Assembly (NCBI GenBank): GCA_005885555.1
Contig: VAWN01000100.1
Span: 70,481-134,480, forward strand
Reading direction: 5' to 3'
Source of the DNA: Actinomycetota bacterium
GTDB taxonomy: Bacteria; Actinomycetota; Actinomycetes; Mycobacteriales; Micromonosporaceae
DNA: 64,000 nt
This document shows, piece by piece, positions 27,330 to 36,076 of this stretch. The position numbers and the translations under genes were made by a program. Numbering within the stretch: the stretch's first letter is position 1; each line of letters opens with the position of its first letter. Below the pieces are notes generated by a model, which was given only the letters and a program-made list of their open reading frames with translations, ran no database searches and was not told the DNA's origin.

Positions 27330-28912
27330 ACTTCCTCCTGGGTACGTCGTCTACGCAGCAGCCCGGCGCCGGCCAGGGCAAGGACGCCGAGGCCGACGAG
27401 CATATACTCCGCCGCTGGTCCGATCTCATCGGCCAGGGTACGTGCTGAACCGAGCGCAAGCTCGCGCACGGCCACCGCCCGGGTATTGAACCCGGTCGCG
27501 TCGAAGGTCCGCCCGCGCGCGTCGACGAACGCGGAGATGCCCACCGTGGAGACCATCACCGCGTCCCGGCCGTGCTCGACCGCCCGCAGCCGCACCATGG
27601 CCAGCTGCTGCTGAGCCTCGGCCGGGTTGAAGTCGGCGTTGTTGGTCTGCACGGCCAGCAGCTGCGCGCCGCCGGTCACCGTGTCCCGCACGATGCCGTC
27701 GTAGGCGACCTCGAAACAGATCGCCACGCCGACGCCGGCCGGGCCGACCCGCAGCACGCCCGGCCGGTCGCCGGCCACGAAGTCGGAGCGGACCAGGTCC
27801 ACCCGATCGCTGATCAGCCGCGCGAACGAGCGCCACGGAATGTATTCGGCGAACGGCACCGGGTGCCGCTTGACGTACCGGTCGCCCGGCCCGCTGCCGG
27901 GCTGCCACACCAGGGCCACGTTGCGCAGGTGGTCGCCCGGCCCGTCGAGCAGGGTGCCGAGCAGGATCGGCGCCCCGATCGCGTCGGCCGCTTCGGAGAT
28001 CCGGGCGCGGGCATCCGCGTCTTGCGCGATCAGCGGGTCGATGTCGCTGGCGTTCTCCGGCCACACCACCAGGTCCGGCCGGGGTACCTGGCCGGCGCGC
28101 ACCCGACCGGCCAGGTCCCGGGTCGCGTTGACGTGGTTGTCCAGGACCGCCCGGCGCTGCGCGTTGAACTCCAGCCCCAGCCGGGGCACGTTGCCCTGCA
28201 CGATCGCCACCTGCACGGCCGGCCCGTGCGGCGTGGCGGTCGGGAGCAGCACCCCGGACGTCATCACCAGGATGGCCAGCGCGATCCAGGTGGGTGGGGC
28301 GAGCCGCCACGGTCGCGGCGCCCAGAACGCGACGGCGAGCAGGCCACCCGTGACCGCCACCAGGAAGGTCACCAGCGGCGCGCCGCCCACCACCGCGTAC
28401 CGCAGCAGCGGCGAGTCGGCCTGGCTGAAGGCGAGCCGGCCCCACGGGAAGCCGCCGAACGGGTACCGGTCGCGCACCGCCTCCTGCGCGGTCCACAGCG
28501 CGCCGGTGACCAGCGGCCAGGTCCACCGGTACCGGTCGATGAGCGGGCTGCACCAGGCCGCCGCCCCGGTCGCCAGAGCGAGGTACCCGGCCTCGAACGC
28601 GGACAGGATCAGCCACGGCGCGGCACCGCCGACGATGTGCGTCCACCACAGCAGCGGGACGAAGAACGTCACCCCGGCCACCATGCCCAGCCCGGTGCCG
28701 GCCCGGAACCCCCGCCGGTGTACCGCCAGGGCCAGCAACGCCACCCCGACCGGCGCGCACCACCACAGCCCGAAGGGCGGAAAGGCGAGCAGCAGGGTAC
28801 CCCCGGCGGCCAGCGCCATCGCCACGGCAGCCGAGCGGGGTACCCGCACCGGCGCCACGCGCACCGGCGGCCGAACCTGCTCAGGCTCGGCAGCCACCTC
28901 GGCGGTCGTCAT
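27326..28912 (-). CDS. lnt: Apolipoprotein N-acyltransferase
   Basis: 528 residues. Eight or so hydrophobic helices fill the first half; the second half is a carbon-nitrogen hydrolase domain with the triad Glu ([11 protein letters not shown]), Lys ([17 protein letters not shown]) and Cys ([11 protein letters not shown]), then [38 protein letters not shown]. It N-acylates the lipid-modified cysteine of mature lipoproteins on the outer face of the membrane. A final hydrophobic segment and RRRRTQEEV close the protein. ATG at 28912 chosen over an upstream in-frame start at 29014 because the family begins here. Coupled to ppm. Confidence 0.93.
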   Translation of the reverse strand: MTTAEVAAEPEQVRPPVRVAPVRVPRSAAVAMALAAGGTLLLAFPPFGLWWCAPVGVALLALAVHRRGFRAGTGLGMVAGVTFFVPLLWWTHIVGGAAPWLILSAFEAGYLALATGAAAWCSPLIDRYRWTWPLVTGALWTAQEAVRDRYPFGGFPWGRLAFSQADSPLLRYAVVGGAPLVTFLVAVTGGLLAVAFWAPRPWRLAPPTWIALAILVMTSGVLLPTATPHGPAVQVAIVQGNVPRLGLEFNAQRRAVLDNHVNATRDLAGRVRAGQVPRPDLVVWPENASDIDPLIAQDADARARISEAADAIGAPILLGTLLDGPGDHLRNVALVWQPGSGPGDRYVKRHPVPFAEYIPWRSFARLISDRVDLVRSDFVAGDRPGVLRVGPAGVGVAICFEVAYDGIVRDTVTGGAQLLAVQTNNADFNPAEAQQQLAMVRLRAVEHGRDAVMVSTVGISAFVDARGRTFDATGFNTRAVAVRELALGSARTLADEIGPAAEYMLVGLGVLALAGAGLLRRRRTQEEV

Positions 28913-29427
28913 GTGCGGCGGATACCCCTTCGGCGCGGCATGGATCGGGCCGGTCCATTGTCGACGCCCCCACGCCCCGGCGGCCACTAGGCAGGAACGG
29001 AAATCGGGGCACAACCGTGAAGACGGAAATCGGGGCGCGGCCTGTGATAGGCCGCGCCCCGCGCTCCCAGGCCCTCTTCCGGGCCGGTGGCAGACTGCGA
29101 TCCCCCGCGACCTTCGGACCGACCGGACGCGGACTGGCTGCCCGCTGCCGCCCGTTGTCTACTGGCCGCGTGTACCCCCTGCCCCAACCACCGACGCGGT
29201 GGTCGGCTCGCGCCGTCCCGCCGACCCCCACCCGCTGGACCTGGCCGAACGCGGCGACCGGTTGGCCACCGCCGGCCAGCGGGTAGGGGGACGAAGCGAA
29301 AACCGCACCGCTCCCCGAAGTAGGACTAGATGACGGTACGCGTCCCACCCGGGAGGCTGTCAACGGCCGTCGCACATTCCGCCGGTCAGCCCCGGCGTGT
29401 CGCTCTGGCGTGTCTCGCCGACCAGCA
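28913..29427. other. 515-bp gene-free region
   Basis: No convincing protein is seen on either strand; short open frames have low-complexity Pro/Arg translations. It contains a 14-base direct repeat ACGGAAATCGGGGC (28997-29010 and 29023-29036), a strong hairpin at 29032-29060, and otherwise unstructured DNA that is less GC-biased in places than the genes around it. It must hold the lnt-ppm-fxsA promoter. Confidence 0.6.
29032..29060 (-). terminator. 12-bp perfect hairpin, probable end of the kam operon
   Basis: GGGGCGCGGCCT (29032-29043) pairs exactly with AGGCCGCGCCCC (29049-29060) around a 5-base loop. On the minus strand it follows the last gene of the lysine operon by about 370 bases and is succeeded by GATTTCCGTCTTC. 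Confidence 0.6.
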
Positions 29428-30756
29428 CTAATGCGAGATCGACGGTACCGTCGGTAGCCGCTGCCGGAGCAGTCCCACCGCCGCGGCGGGGTGCTCGGCG
29501 GCGAGCAGCCCGGCCGCGGCGAGCACGTATTCGCGGTCCACCACGGCGGTGGCGGCGCGGGGCAGCGGCCAGCCGCCCGCATGGTCGGACAGTGCCGCGG
29601 CGAGGATCCGGCCGGCCCGTTCGGGTGACGCATGCCGCAGTACCCCGCCCGAGCCGATCACCAGCCGCACGTCGCGCAGGTCCCGGCCGCGGCCGTGCCG
29701 GCGCAGCGCCAGGGTGGCGGCCAGCGTCGCGATCCGCTCCTCGGCATCGTCGAGGGCGACCAGTCCCGGGTCGGCGACCCGGGCCGCCGCGGCAGCCGCG
29801 AGGTCATCGGCCGCCGCCAGGCCATCGCCGACGGCCGCGAGGGCACCGGCGGCGGGCAGCAGCCGCTCGGCGACCGCGGCCTCGACCACGCCGGTCGCGC
29901 TCCACCGCATGCCCAGGTCGCCCTCGACGGTACGGCTGCGCCACAGCGTGCCCGCCACGGCGGGACGGGTACCGTCCGGGGTCAGCACCGAATACACGTC
30001 GGTCGTGGCGCCACCGACGTCGACGACGGCCAGGTCGGTACCCAGCTCGTCGGCGAGCAGTTCCACGCCGGTCAGCACGACGTCCGGGGTGGCACCGCGG
30101 ACCAGCGACGCGAACCGGCCGCCCCGGGACAGCTTCTTGCCGCCGATGACGTGCCGCAGGAACACCTCGCGCAGCGCCGCCCGCGCCGGGGCCGGGTTCA
30201 GCACGCCGATGCGGGGCAGCACGTTCTCGGTGGCGGTCACCGGTACCCCGCGCCCGGTCAGCGCCGCCACGACCGCGTCACGGGCGTCGGCGTTGCCGGC
30301 CAGCACCACCGGTACCCGCAGCCGCGCCGTCGCCAACCGCCGGCCGTTGTGCGTCAACACGTCCGCGTCGCCGCCGTCGGTACCCCCGACGAGCAGCACC
30401 ACGTCGGGCCGTGCCGCGCGCAGCCCGGCGATGCCCGCGCCGTCCAGGCGCCCGGCCGCGACGTGCACGACCCGAGCCCCCGCGGTCAGCCCGACCTGCT
30501 GCGCCGCGCGGGCGGTGACCAGCCGCTCGTACCCGACCACCGCCAGCCGCAGCCCGCCGCCGGCCGACGAGCACACGAGCAGCGGATGACCGGCCCCGCC
30601 GGCGGCGCGTACCGCGGCGTCCAACCCGTCCAGCACATCGGTGCCGACCGTCGTCGGATGGCTCGCCGAGCCCACCAACGCACCGCCGGCCAGGTCGACG
30701 ACGGCGACCTTGGTGTACGTCGAGCCGACATCGGCGCAGACGGCCAGACCCGTCAC
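29428..30756 (-). CDS. MutL/GlmL-type ASKHA ATPase, candidate reactivator of the B12 aminomutase
   Basis: 442 residues with an actin/Hsp70-like ATPase fold: ADVGSTYTKVAVVD (phosphate 1, about 8-21), VVDVGGATTDVYS (phosphate 2) and VIGSGGVLRH (adenosine). This is the GlmL/MutL family, proteins encoded beside adenosylcobalamin mutases and thought to exchange damaged cobalamin. In Clostridium sticklandii related KamB/KamC assist lysine 5,6-aminomutase. GTG start at 30756 overlaps the kal stop (GTGA). Last gene of the six-gene operon. The MutL name is not the mismatch-repair protein. Confidence 0.85.
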   Translation of the reverse strand: MTGLAVCADVGSTYTKVAVVDLAGGALVGSASHPTTVGTDVLDGLDAAVRAAGGAGHPLLVCSSAGGGLRLAVVGYERLVTARAAQQVGLTAGARVVHVAAGRLDGAGIAGLRAARPDVVLLVGGTDGGDADVLTHNGRRLATARLRVPVVLAGNADARDAVVAALTGRGVPVTATENVLPRIGVLNPAPARAALREVFLRHVIGGKKLSRGGRFASLVRGATPDVVLTGVELLADELGTDLAVVDVGGATTDVYSVLTPDGTRPAVAGTLWRSRTVEGDLGMRWSATGVVEAAVAERLLPAAGALAAVGDGLAAADDLAAAAAARVADPGLVALDDAEERIATLAATLALRRHGRGRDLRDVRLVIGSGGVLRHASPERAGRILAAALSDHAGGWPLPRAATAVVDREYVLAAAGLLAAEHPAAAVGLLRQRLPTVPSISH

Positions 30757-31127
30757 GGCACCACGACGGTACCGGTGGCGACCACCGCGACGATCGGCGT
30801 GTCGAGGACCTCGGCCGCCGACGGGCCCTTGTCGGGCCGGCCCCGGCACACGACGACGCAGGAGAACTCCAGGGTGCGGCTACGGTTGCCCATCCGGCTC
30901 ACCTGCGCGGTCACCTCGACCACGTCACCGGCCCGGACCGGCGCGGTGAACCGCACCTCCGAGTACCCGGCGAACAGCCCCTCGTCGCCGTCGGTGCGGA
31001 TGCACACCTCGGTCGCCACGTCGCCGAACAGGCCCAGCGCGTAGGCACCGTCGACCAGGTTGCCGGCGTAGTGCGCGTGTGAGTACGGCACGTACCGCCG
31101 ATGGGTGACGCTCAACCCGACGCTCAT
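30753..31127 (-). CDS. kal: 3-aminobutyryl-CoA ammonia-lyase (Kal), hotdog fold
   Basis: 124 residues, the length of clostridial Kal. The protein begins MSVGLSVTHRRYVPYSHAHYAGNLVDGAYALGLFGD-like and has the hotdog pattern with TAPVRAGDVVEVTAQVSRMGNRSR. Kal removes ammonia from L-3-aminobutyryl-CoA to crotonyl-CoA, the final step of the 3,5-diaminohexanoate branch of lysine breakdown. It overlaps kamE upstream (ATGA) and the MutL-like gene downstream (GTGA). A generic MaoC/thioesterase hotdog protein is the alternative, but gene context makes Kal far more likely. Confidence 0.85.
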   Translation of the reverse strand: MSVGLSVTHRRYVPYSHAHYAGNLVDGAYALGLFGDVATEVCIRTDGDEGLFAGYSEVRFTAPVRAGDVVEVTAQVSRMGNRSRTLEFSCVVVCRGRPDKGPSAAEVLDTPIVAVVATGTVVVP

Positions 31128-31870
31128 GCCGCCACCGCCCTCGCCGGCAGCACCGCATGCACGAGATAGCTGGCCACCTCGCGGGGTGTGGTACCCCGGC
31201 CGAAGATCCGGTCGACGCCCAGCCCCGCGGCATCGCGCTCGTCGAACCGCGGCCCGCCGACCACCAGCAGCGGCCGCCGGGCCGCCGGCAGCGCCTCCCG
31301 GAACGCGGCGGACATCTCTCGCGTGTTGTGCAGGTGCGCGTCCCGCTGCGTCACCACCTGGGAGACCAGCACCGCGTCCGCCTTCTCCGCGCGGGCCCGC
31401 TCGACCAGATCCGGTACCGACACCTGCGCGCCCAGGTTGACCACCCGCAGCTCCCGGTAGTACTCCAGGCCCTTCTCCCCCGCGATGCCCTTGACGTTGA
31501 GGATCGCGTCGATGCCGACGGTGTGCGCGTCGGTGCCGATGCACGCCCCCACCACCACGAGCTTGCGCCGCAGCCGCCGCTTGACCAGCGTGTTGATCTC
31601 CCTGGCACCCAGCAGCGGGAAGTCCCGCTCGACGACGTGCACCTTGCCCAGGTCGACCAGGTGCTGTACCCGGCCGTAGACGACGAAGAACGTGTACCCG
31701 TCGCCCATCGCCCTGCTGTGCACCACCATCGCCGGGTCCAGGCCCATCTTGCCGGCCAGTTGCAGGGCCGCGCCCTCGGCGCGCTTGTCCGCCGGTACCG
31801 GCAGGGTGAACGACAGCTGCACCATGCCGTCGCCGGTGGTGTCCCCGTACGGCCGGACGATCGTGCTCAT
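31124..31870 (-). CDS. kamE: Lysine 5,6-aminomutase beta subunit (cobalamin- and PLP-binding)
   Basis: 248 residues. The base-off cobalamin motif D-x-H-x-x-G reads DAHTVG (114-119) with His116 as the lower ligand, and ILNVKG places Lys127 eleven residues later, the same spacing as His133/Lys144 of the Clostridium sticklandii enzyme, where this lysine holds PLP. The C-terminal Rossmann domain is intact (VVGGPRFDERDAAGLGVDRIFGRGTTP). With KamD it shifts the terminal amino group of beta-lysine to carbon 5, giving 3,5-diaminohexanoate. Stop and start overlap on both sides. Confidence 0.93.
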   Translation of the reverse strand: MSTIVRPYGDTTGDGMVQLSFTLPVPADKRAEGAALQLAGKMGLDPAMVVHSRAMGDGYTFFVVYGRVQHLVDLGKVHVVERDFPLLGAREINTLVKRRLRRKLVVVGACIGTDAHTVGIDAILNVKGIAGEKGLEYYRELRVVNLGAQVSVPDLVERARAEKADAVLVSQVVTQRDAHLHNTREMSAAFREALPAARRPLLVVGGPRFDERDAAGLGVDRIFGRGTTPREVASYLVHAVLPARAVAA

Positions 31871-33423
31871 GCGGCCTCCAGGAGCTCGGTCGCCGGGTTG
31901 TAGTAGTCGTCCTCGTGGCGGGCCACGCCGGACAGTCCCTTGCCGCCGTCCGCCGGCCGCTTCATGATCCCGAACGTGCCGTCGGCGATGGCGTTGAGTA
32001 GACCGTCGTCGACGATCCGCTCCAGCAGCTCGATCGACTCGCCGAGTACGTGGTGCGCCCGCCGCTGGATGAAGCCGCCCGGCGCCGGTACGAAGTCCTC
32101 GTGCAGCCCGCCACACGCGCCCAGCACGTACCGCACGTTCTGCAGCGCGATGTCCCGGTCGGACAGCCACGGCGTGACCACCGCCTCGGTCATCATGCCG
32201 ACCAGCAGGATGCCCTGCCCGGTCAGCGTGCCGACCAGGTTGAAGAACCCGTCGAGCAGGTTGCCGCGGAACACGTCGCCGGTCATGTGCCGGGTCGGCG
32301 GCATCCACTTCAGCGGCGCGTCCGGGAACAGCTCCCGGGCCAGCAGCGCGTGCGCCAGTTCCAGCCGGAACGACTCGGGCAGGTCCGGGTCGATCTCGAA
32401 GGCGTGGCCGAGCCCGAGCTGCCAGTCGGCCAGCCCCGCCTCGTGCGCGAAGTACTCGTTGAGCAGCTGGCTGACCGTCACCGTGTGCGCCGCCTCGACC
32501 GCGTCGGCGGTGGTCAGGTAGTTGTCCTCGCCGGTGTTGATGATGATGCCCGCCCGGGCGTGGATCTGCCGGGAGAACCGCTGGTCGACGAAGGTACGGA
32601 TCGGGTTGATGTCGCGGAACAGGATGCCGTACATGGAGTCGTTGAGCATCATGTCCAGCCGTTCCAGGCCGGCCAGCGTCGCGATCTCCGGCATGCACAG
32701 GCCGCTGGCGTAGTTGGTCAGCCGCACGTACCGGCCCAGTTCCTTCGACGACTCGTCCAGCGCCGCCCGCATCAGCCGGAAGTTCTCCTGCGTGGCGTAG
32801 GTGCCGGCGAAGCCCTCCCGGGTCGGGCCCTCGGGTACGTAGTCCAGCAGCGACTGCCCGGTCGAGCGGATCACCGCGATCACGTCGGCGCCGGCCCGCG
32901 CCGCCGCCTGCGCCTGCGGGATGTCCTCGTAGATGTCGCCGGTCGCCACGATCAGGTAGATCCACGGCCGCTGCCGCGGGTCGCCGTACCGCTTGACCAG
33001 CCGCTCCCGCTCGGCCCGGCGCCGGTCGATCCGTTTGATCCCGGCCGCCACCGCCCGCCGGGCCGCGCGCCGCGCCGCCGTCGCAGCGGTACCCGACGGC
33101 AGGCTGAACCGCACCGAACCCGCGGCCGCCTTCTGCGCCAGCATCGTCAGGTCGTGCGCGCCGGAGATGGCCAGGGCGTGGAACACCGGTACCGACACCC
33201 CATGGCCCAGTCCCACGTCGGCCGCCACCGCGTCGACGAGCCGGTTCACCCACGGGATGCCGTCCGGGTCGGCGCCGGTGATCCCGGCCAGCCGCAGTAC
33301 CGCCCGCTCCACGGCCACGGTGGTGTGGCCGCGGGCCAGGTCCACGACCGGCTTCCCGGCCCGCCTGGCCAGCTGCCGGGCGCGGCGTACCTGCGCCCGG
33401 TCCAGATCCAGCTTCCCCCTCAA
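31867..33423 (-). CDS. kamD: Lysine 5,6-aminomutase alpha subunit, TTG start
   Basis: 518 residues, matching clostridial KamD (about 516). Conserved stretches include ARGHTTVAVERAVLRLAGI near the start, LPSGTAATAARRAARRAVAAGI, YLIVATGDIYEDIPQAQAAARAGADVIAVIRSTGQSLLDYVPEG and IIINTGEDNYLTTADAVEAAHTV. It provides most of the TIM-barrel around cobalamin and PLP. The start is TTG at 33423: MRGKLDLD lines up with the ESKLNLD opening of KamD, GAGGAGG lies just upstream, no ATG or GTG fits, and the codon overlaps the previous stop as TTGA. Confidence 0.92.
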   Translation of the reverse strand: MRGKLDLDRAQVRRARQLARRAGKPVVDLARGHTTVAVERAVLRLAGITGADPDGIPWVNRLVDAVAADVGLGHGVSVPVFHALAISGAHDLTMLAQKAAAGSVRFSLPSGTAATAARRAARRAVAAGIKRIDRRRAERERLVKRYGDPRQRPWIYLIVATGDIYEDIPQAQAAARAGADVIAVIRSTGQSLLDYVPEGPTREGFAGTYATQENFRLMRAALDESSKELGRYVRLTNYASGLCMPEIATLAGLERLDMMLNDSMYGILFRDINPIRTFVDQRFSRQIHARAGIIINTGEDNYLTTADAVEAAHTVTVSQLLNEYFAHEAGLADWQLGLGHAFEIDPDLPESFRLELAHALLARELFPDAPLKWMPPTRHMTGDVFRGNLLDGFFNLVGTLTGQGILLVGMMTEAVVTPWLSDRDIALQNVRYVLGACGGLHEDFVPAPGGFIQRRAHHVLGESIELLERIVDDGLLNAIADGTFGIMKRPADGGKGLSGVARHEDDYYNPATELLEAA

Positions 33424-34946
33424 GAAGCCTCCTCGTCGTAGATCACGTTGCCGCGCAGCACCGTGCGCCGGCAGCGCGGCAGTTCCGGCAGCGGCTCGTC
33501 GGGGGCCGCCGGCAGCAGCGCCGGCAACCCCGGGCAGTCCCACACGGCGAACGTCGCCGGGGCACCCGGTGCCAGGACCCCTTCGTCGTCGCGCCGGGCC
33601 GCCCGCCAGCCGCCCCGGGTGTGCGCGGCGAACGCGGTGCGGAAACCGACCCGGTGCGCCGGATTGTGGTGGGTCATCGCGGCCCGGATCGTGCCCCACG
33701 GGTCCAGCGGGGTCACCGGCGAATCCGAGCCGAACGCCAGCGGTACCCCGACGCCGGCCAGCGCGCCGAACGGGTTGGCCGCCATCGCCCGCGCCACCCC
33801 CAGCCGCTGCGCGTAGGTGCCCTTCTCGCCGCCCCACAGCCGGTCGAACGCCGGCTGCATGCTGGCCACCACGCCGAACGCGACCAGTCCGGCGATCAGC
33901 TGCTTGTCCAGGATCTCCAGGTGCTCCACCCGGTGCCGGGCGGCCCGCAGCCGGTCCACCCCGACCCGGGCCGCCGCCAGGCCGAACCCGGCCAGCACCG
34001 TGGCGATCGCCCGGTCGCCGATCGCGTGGAACCCGCCCTGCACGCCCAGGTTCGTGCAGTCGACCAGGTGCGCGGCGACCTGCTCGGCGGACAGGTACCC
34101 GTTGCCGCAGCCGTTCCCGTCGGTGTACGGCGCCCGCAGGTGCGCGGTGTGCGAACCCAGCGCGCCGTCGGCGAACAGGTCCCCGGCCGCCCCGATCGCG
34201 CCCAGCTCGCGAGCCTTCGCGGCGGCGCCCAGCTCGCCCCAGTACCCGTACACCTCCGGCAGGTCCGCCTCGGCGAGCGCGAGCAGCGCGGTGAGGTCGG
34301 CCTCGTCGGAGATCTGCGGGCCGGCGCACTCGTGCACCGCGGCGATGCCCAGCGACGCCGCCCGGCGCAACGCCACCCGCTGGGCGGTGCCCCGCTGGGC
34401 CGGCGAGACCGAGTCCAGCGCCACCCGCCGTACCGCATGGTGCGCGTCGGTGCGCAGCCAGCCGGCCGGATCCCAGCCCGGCTCGTCCGGCGGTACCCGA
34501 CCGAGCAGCGCGGTGGACACCATCGCCGAGTGACTGTCCACCCGGGACAGATACACCGGGCGGCCACCGGCGGCCTTGGCCAGCTGCTCGGCGTTCGGCG
34601 GCTCGCGCACCGGCCAGCCGGACTCGTCCCAGCCGTGCCCGATCACCACCCGGTCGGCCGGGTGCTCCTCGGCGTGCCGGGCCAGCCGCTCCAGCACCTC
34701 GCCGGCCGACCGGGCGTCGGACAGGTCCAGGCCGAGCAGCGCCATCCCGGTACCGGTCGTGTGCACGTGCGCGTCCACGAACGCCGGCGCGACCAGGCAA
34801 CCGGCGAGGTCCACGACCGCGTCCGCGGCCGGGGCGTCCGCGTCGGCGCCCAGCCAGGCGATCGTGCCCTCGCGCACCAGCAGCGCGGTGGCCTGCGGGT
34901 CGGCCGGACTGTGGACGCGGCCGTTGCGGTACAGCGTGGGGGTCAT
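33420..34946 (-). CDS. YtcJ-type amidohydrolase of unknown substrate inside the lysine operon
   Basis: 508 residues, metal-dependent amidohydrolase 3 family. VDAHVHTTG gives the first metal site, HAIGDRA and HRVEHLE further ligands and GSDSPVTPLDPWGTI the final Asp. Members act on N-substituted amino acids or cyclic amides. It is embedded between kdd and kamD with a 5-base gap and a 4-base overlap, in the very place where a 3-keto-5-aminohexanoate cleavage gene (kce) might be expected. It is not a KCE: that family (BKACE) is a shorter TIM barrel with a different zinc motif. Its link to lysine catabolism is positional only. Confidence 0.85.
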   Translation of the reverse strand: MTPTLYRNGRVHSPADPQATALLVREGTIAWLGADADAPAADAVVDLAGCLVAPAFVDAHVHTTGTGMALLGLDLSDARSAGEVLERLARHAEEHPADRVVIGHGWDESGWPVREPPNAEQLAKAAGGRPVYLSRVDSHSAMVSTALLGRVPPDEPGWDPAGWLRTDAHHAVRRVALDSVSPAQRGTAQRVALRRAASLGIAAVHECAGPQISDEADLTALLALAEADLPEVYGYWGELGAAAKARELGAIGAAGDLFADGALGSHTAHLRAPYTDGNGCGNGYLSAEQVAAHLVDCTNLGVQGGFHAIGDRAIATVLAGFGLAAARVGVDRLRAARHRVEHLEILDKQLIAGLVAFGVVASMQPAFDRLWGGEKGTYAQRLGVARAMAANPFGALAGVGVPLAFGSDSPVTPLDPWGTIRAAMTHHNPAHRVGFRTAFAAHTRGGWRAARRDDEGVLAPGAPATFAVWDCPGLPALLPAAPDEPLPELPRCRRTVLRGNVIYDEEAS

Positions 34947-34951
34947 GACGC

Positions 34952-35968
34952 TCAGTGTGCCGTGCGCCGCGCCTCGACGAGCGCGCGCACGGCCGGCTCC
35001 GCCCGGACGAGGTCCAGGGCGTAGTCCGCGTGGCCGGGCACGAAACCGTTGCCGATCACCATGGTCACGTCGGCCGCGAGGCCCTCCGCACCGAGGGCCG
35101 CCGCCGCGAACGACGTGGCCATGCTGAAGAACACGACGGTACCCCCGTCCGCCGTCACCAGGATCGCGCCGTGCTCGCAGCCGGGGACGTCCACGCAGAC
35201 CACGGTCACGTCGGCGGTACCCACCTCGGCGGCCAGCGCCACCGGATCGCGCGCGTCGGCGACGGCGACCACGTCGGCCAGGCCGCTCGCGGCGAGCCGG
35301 GCCGCCTCGTCCCGGTCGGGTACCACGCCGATGGTCCGCGCCGCGCCGGCCCGGCGGGCCGCGGCCAGCGACAGCGACCCGCTCTTGCCGGCCCCGCCGA
35401 GCACGGCCACGGTCGGCGCGGCGTACCGGCGCACCACCCGCGCGGTCAACGCCGGCGCCCCACACACGTCCAGCACGGCCAGCGCCAACTCCGGGTCCAG
35501 GTCGTCCGGCAGTACCGCGGCGATCGAGCGGGCGAACAGGATCGCATAGCCGTCGCACGGCACCTGCTCGCCACGGCCGTCCCAGCGGGCCAGCCCGTCG
35601 GTGATGGCGAGCGGGGTCAGCGTCAGCGAGACCAGCGTGGCCACCCGGTCGCCGGGCTTGAGCCCCAGCGGCGAGTCCGGCCCGACCTCCTCCACGGTGC
35701 CGATCAGCATGCCGCCGGAGCCGGTCACCGGGTTCTGCATCTTGCCGCGCGCCTCGATGATCGCCAGCACCTCGGCACGTACCGCGTCCCCGTCGCCGCC
35801 GTGCTTCGTGGCCAGCTGCCGGAAGCTGGCCGCGTCGAGGTTGAGCCGCTCGACCCGGATACGCACCTCGTCGGCGCCGATCTCCGGGCTGGTGTCCAGC
35901 CGCTGCGCCGCCTGCGGGAGCACGCCTTCGGGTTCCAGGACGCGGTGCAGGCCGACCGGCGACGTCAT
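34952..35968 (-). CDS. kdd: L-erythro-3,5-diaminohexanoate dehydrogenase
   Basis: 338 residues. A GroES-like N-terminal part (LNLDAASFRQLATKHGGD, VEEVGPDSPLGLKPGDRVATLVSLTLTPL) and a Rossmann domain with VLGGAGKSGSLSLAAARRAGA identify Kdd, which deaminates 3,5-diaminohexanoate to 3-keto-5-aminohexanoate with NAD. The KHGGDGDAVR segment and VFFSMATSFAAAALGAEG are usual in this family. ATG at 35968 has GAGAGAGG six bases upstream; a GTG two codons earlier is less likely. First gene of the operon, divergent from kamA. Confidence 0.9.
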   Translation of the reverse strand: MTSPVGLHRVLEPEGVLPQAAQRLDTSPEIGADEVRIRVERLNLDAASFRQLATKHGGDGDAVRAEVLAIIEARGKMQNPVTGSGGMLIGTVEEVGPDSPLGLKPGDRVATLVSLTLTPLAITDGLARWDGRGEQVPCDGYAILFARSIAAVLPDDLDPELALAVLDVCGAPALTARVVRRYAAPTVAVLGGAGKSGSLSLAAARRAGAARTIGVVPDRDEAARLAASGLADVVAVADARDPVALAAEVGTADVTVVCVDVPGCEHGAILVTADGGTVVFFSMATSFAAAALGAEGLAADVTMVIGNGFVPGHADYALDLVRAEPAVRALVEARRTAH

Positions 35969-36076
35969 GAACACCTCTCTCGGAGAGCGAAACGGGAAGA
36001 CTTACGGTATCTTAGTTTGATCGCAGGATATTTTCCAGTACAGTGCCGTCAGCGGCGGAGGATGTAAGGAGGAACC
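35969..36076. promoter_or_regulatory. Divergent promoter region between kdd and kamA
   Basis: 108 bases that are clearly AT-richer than their surroundings, notably 36001-36035. For kamA a TTGATC/TACAGT pair with a 16-base spacer (starting at 36017) is conceivable. No cobalamin riboswitch box was seen. Confidence 0.45.

Noticed and set aside
35969..36076. Cobalamin riboswitch before the kam genes
   Set aside because: The interval is only 108 bases and no B12-box or conserved pairing was found.
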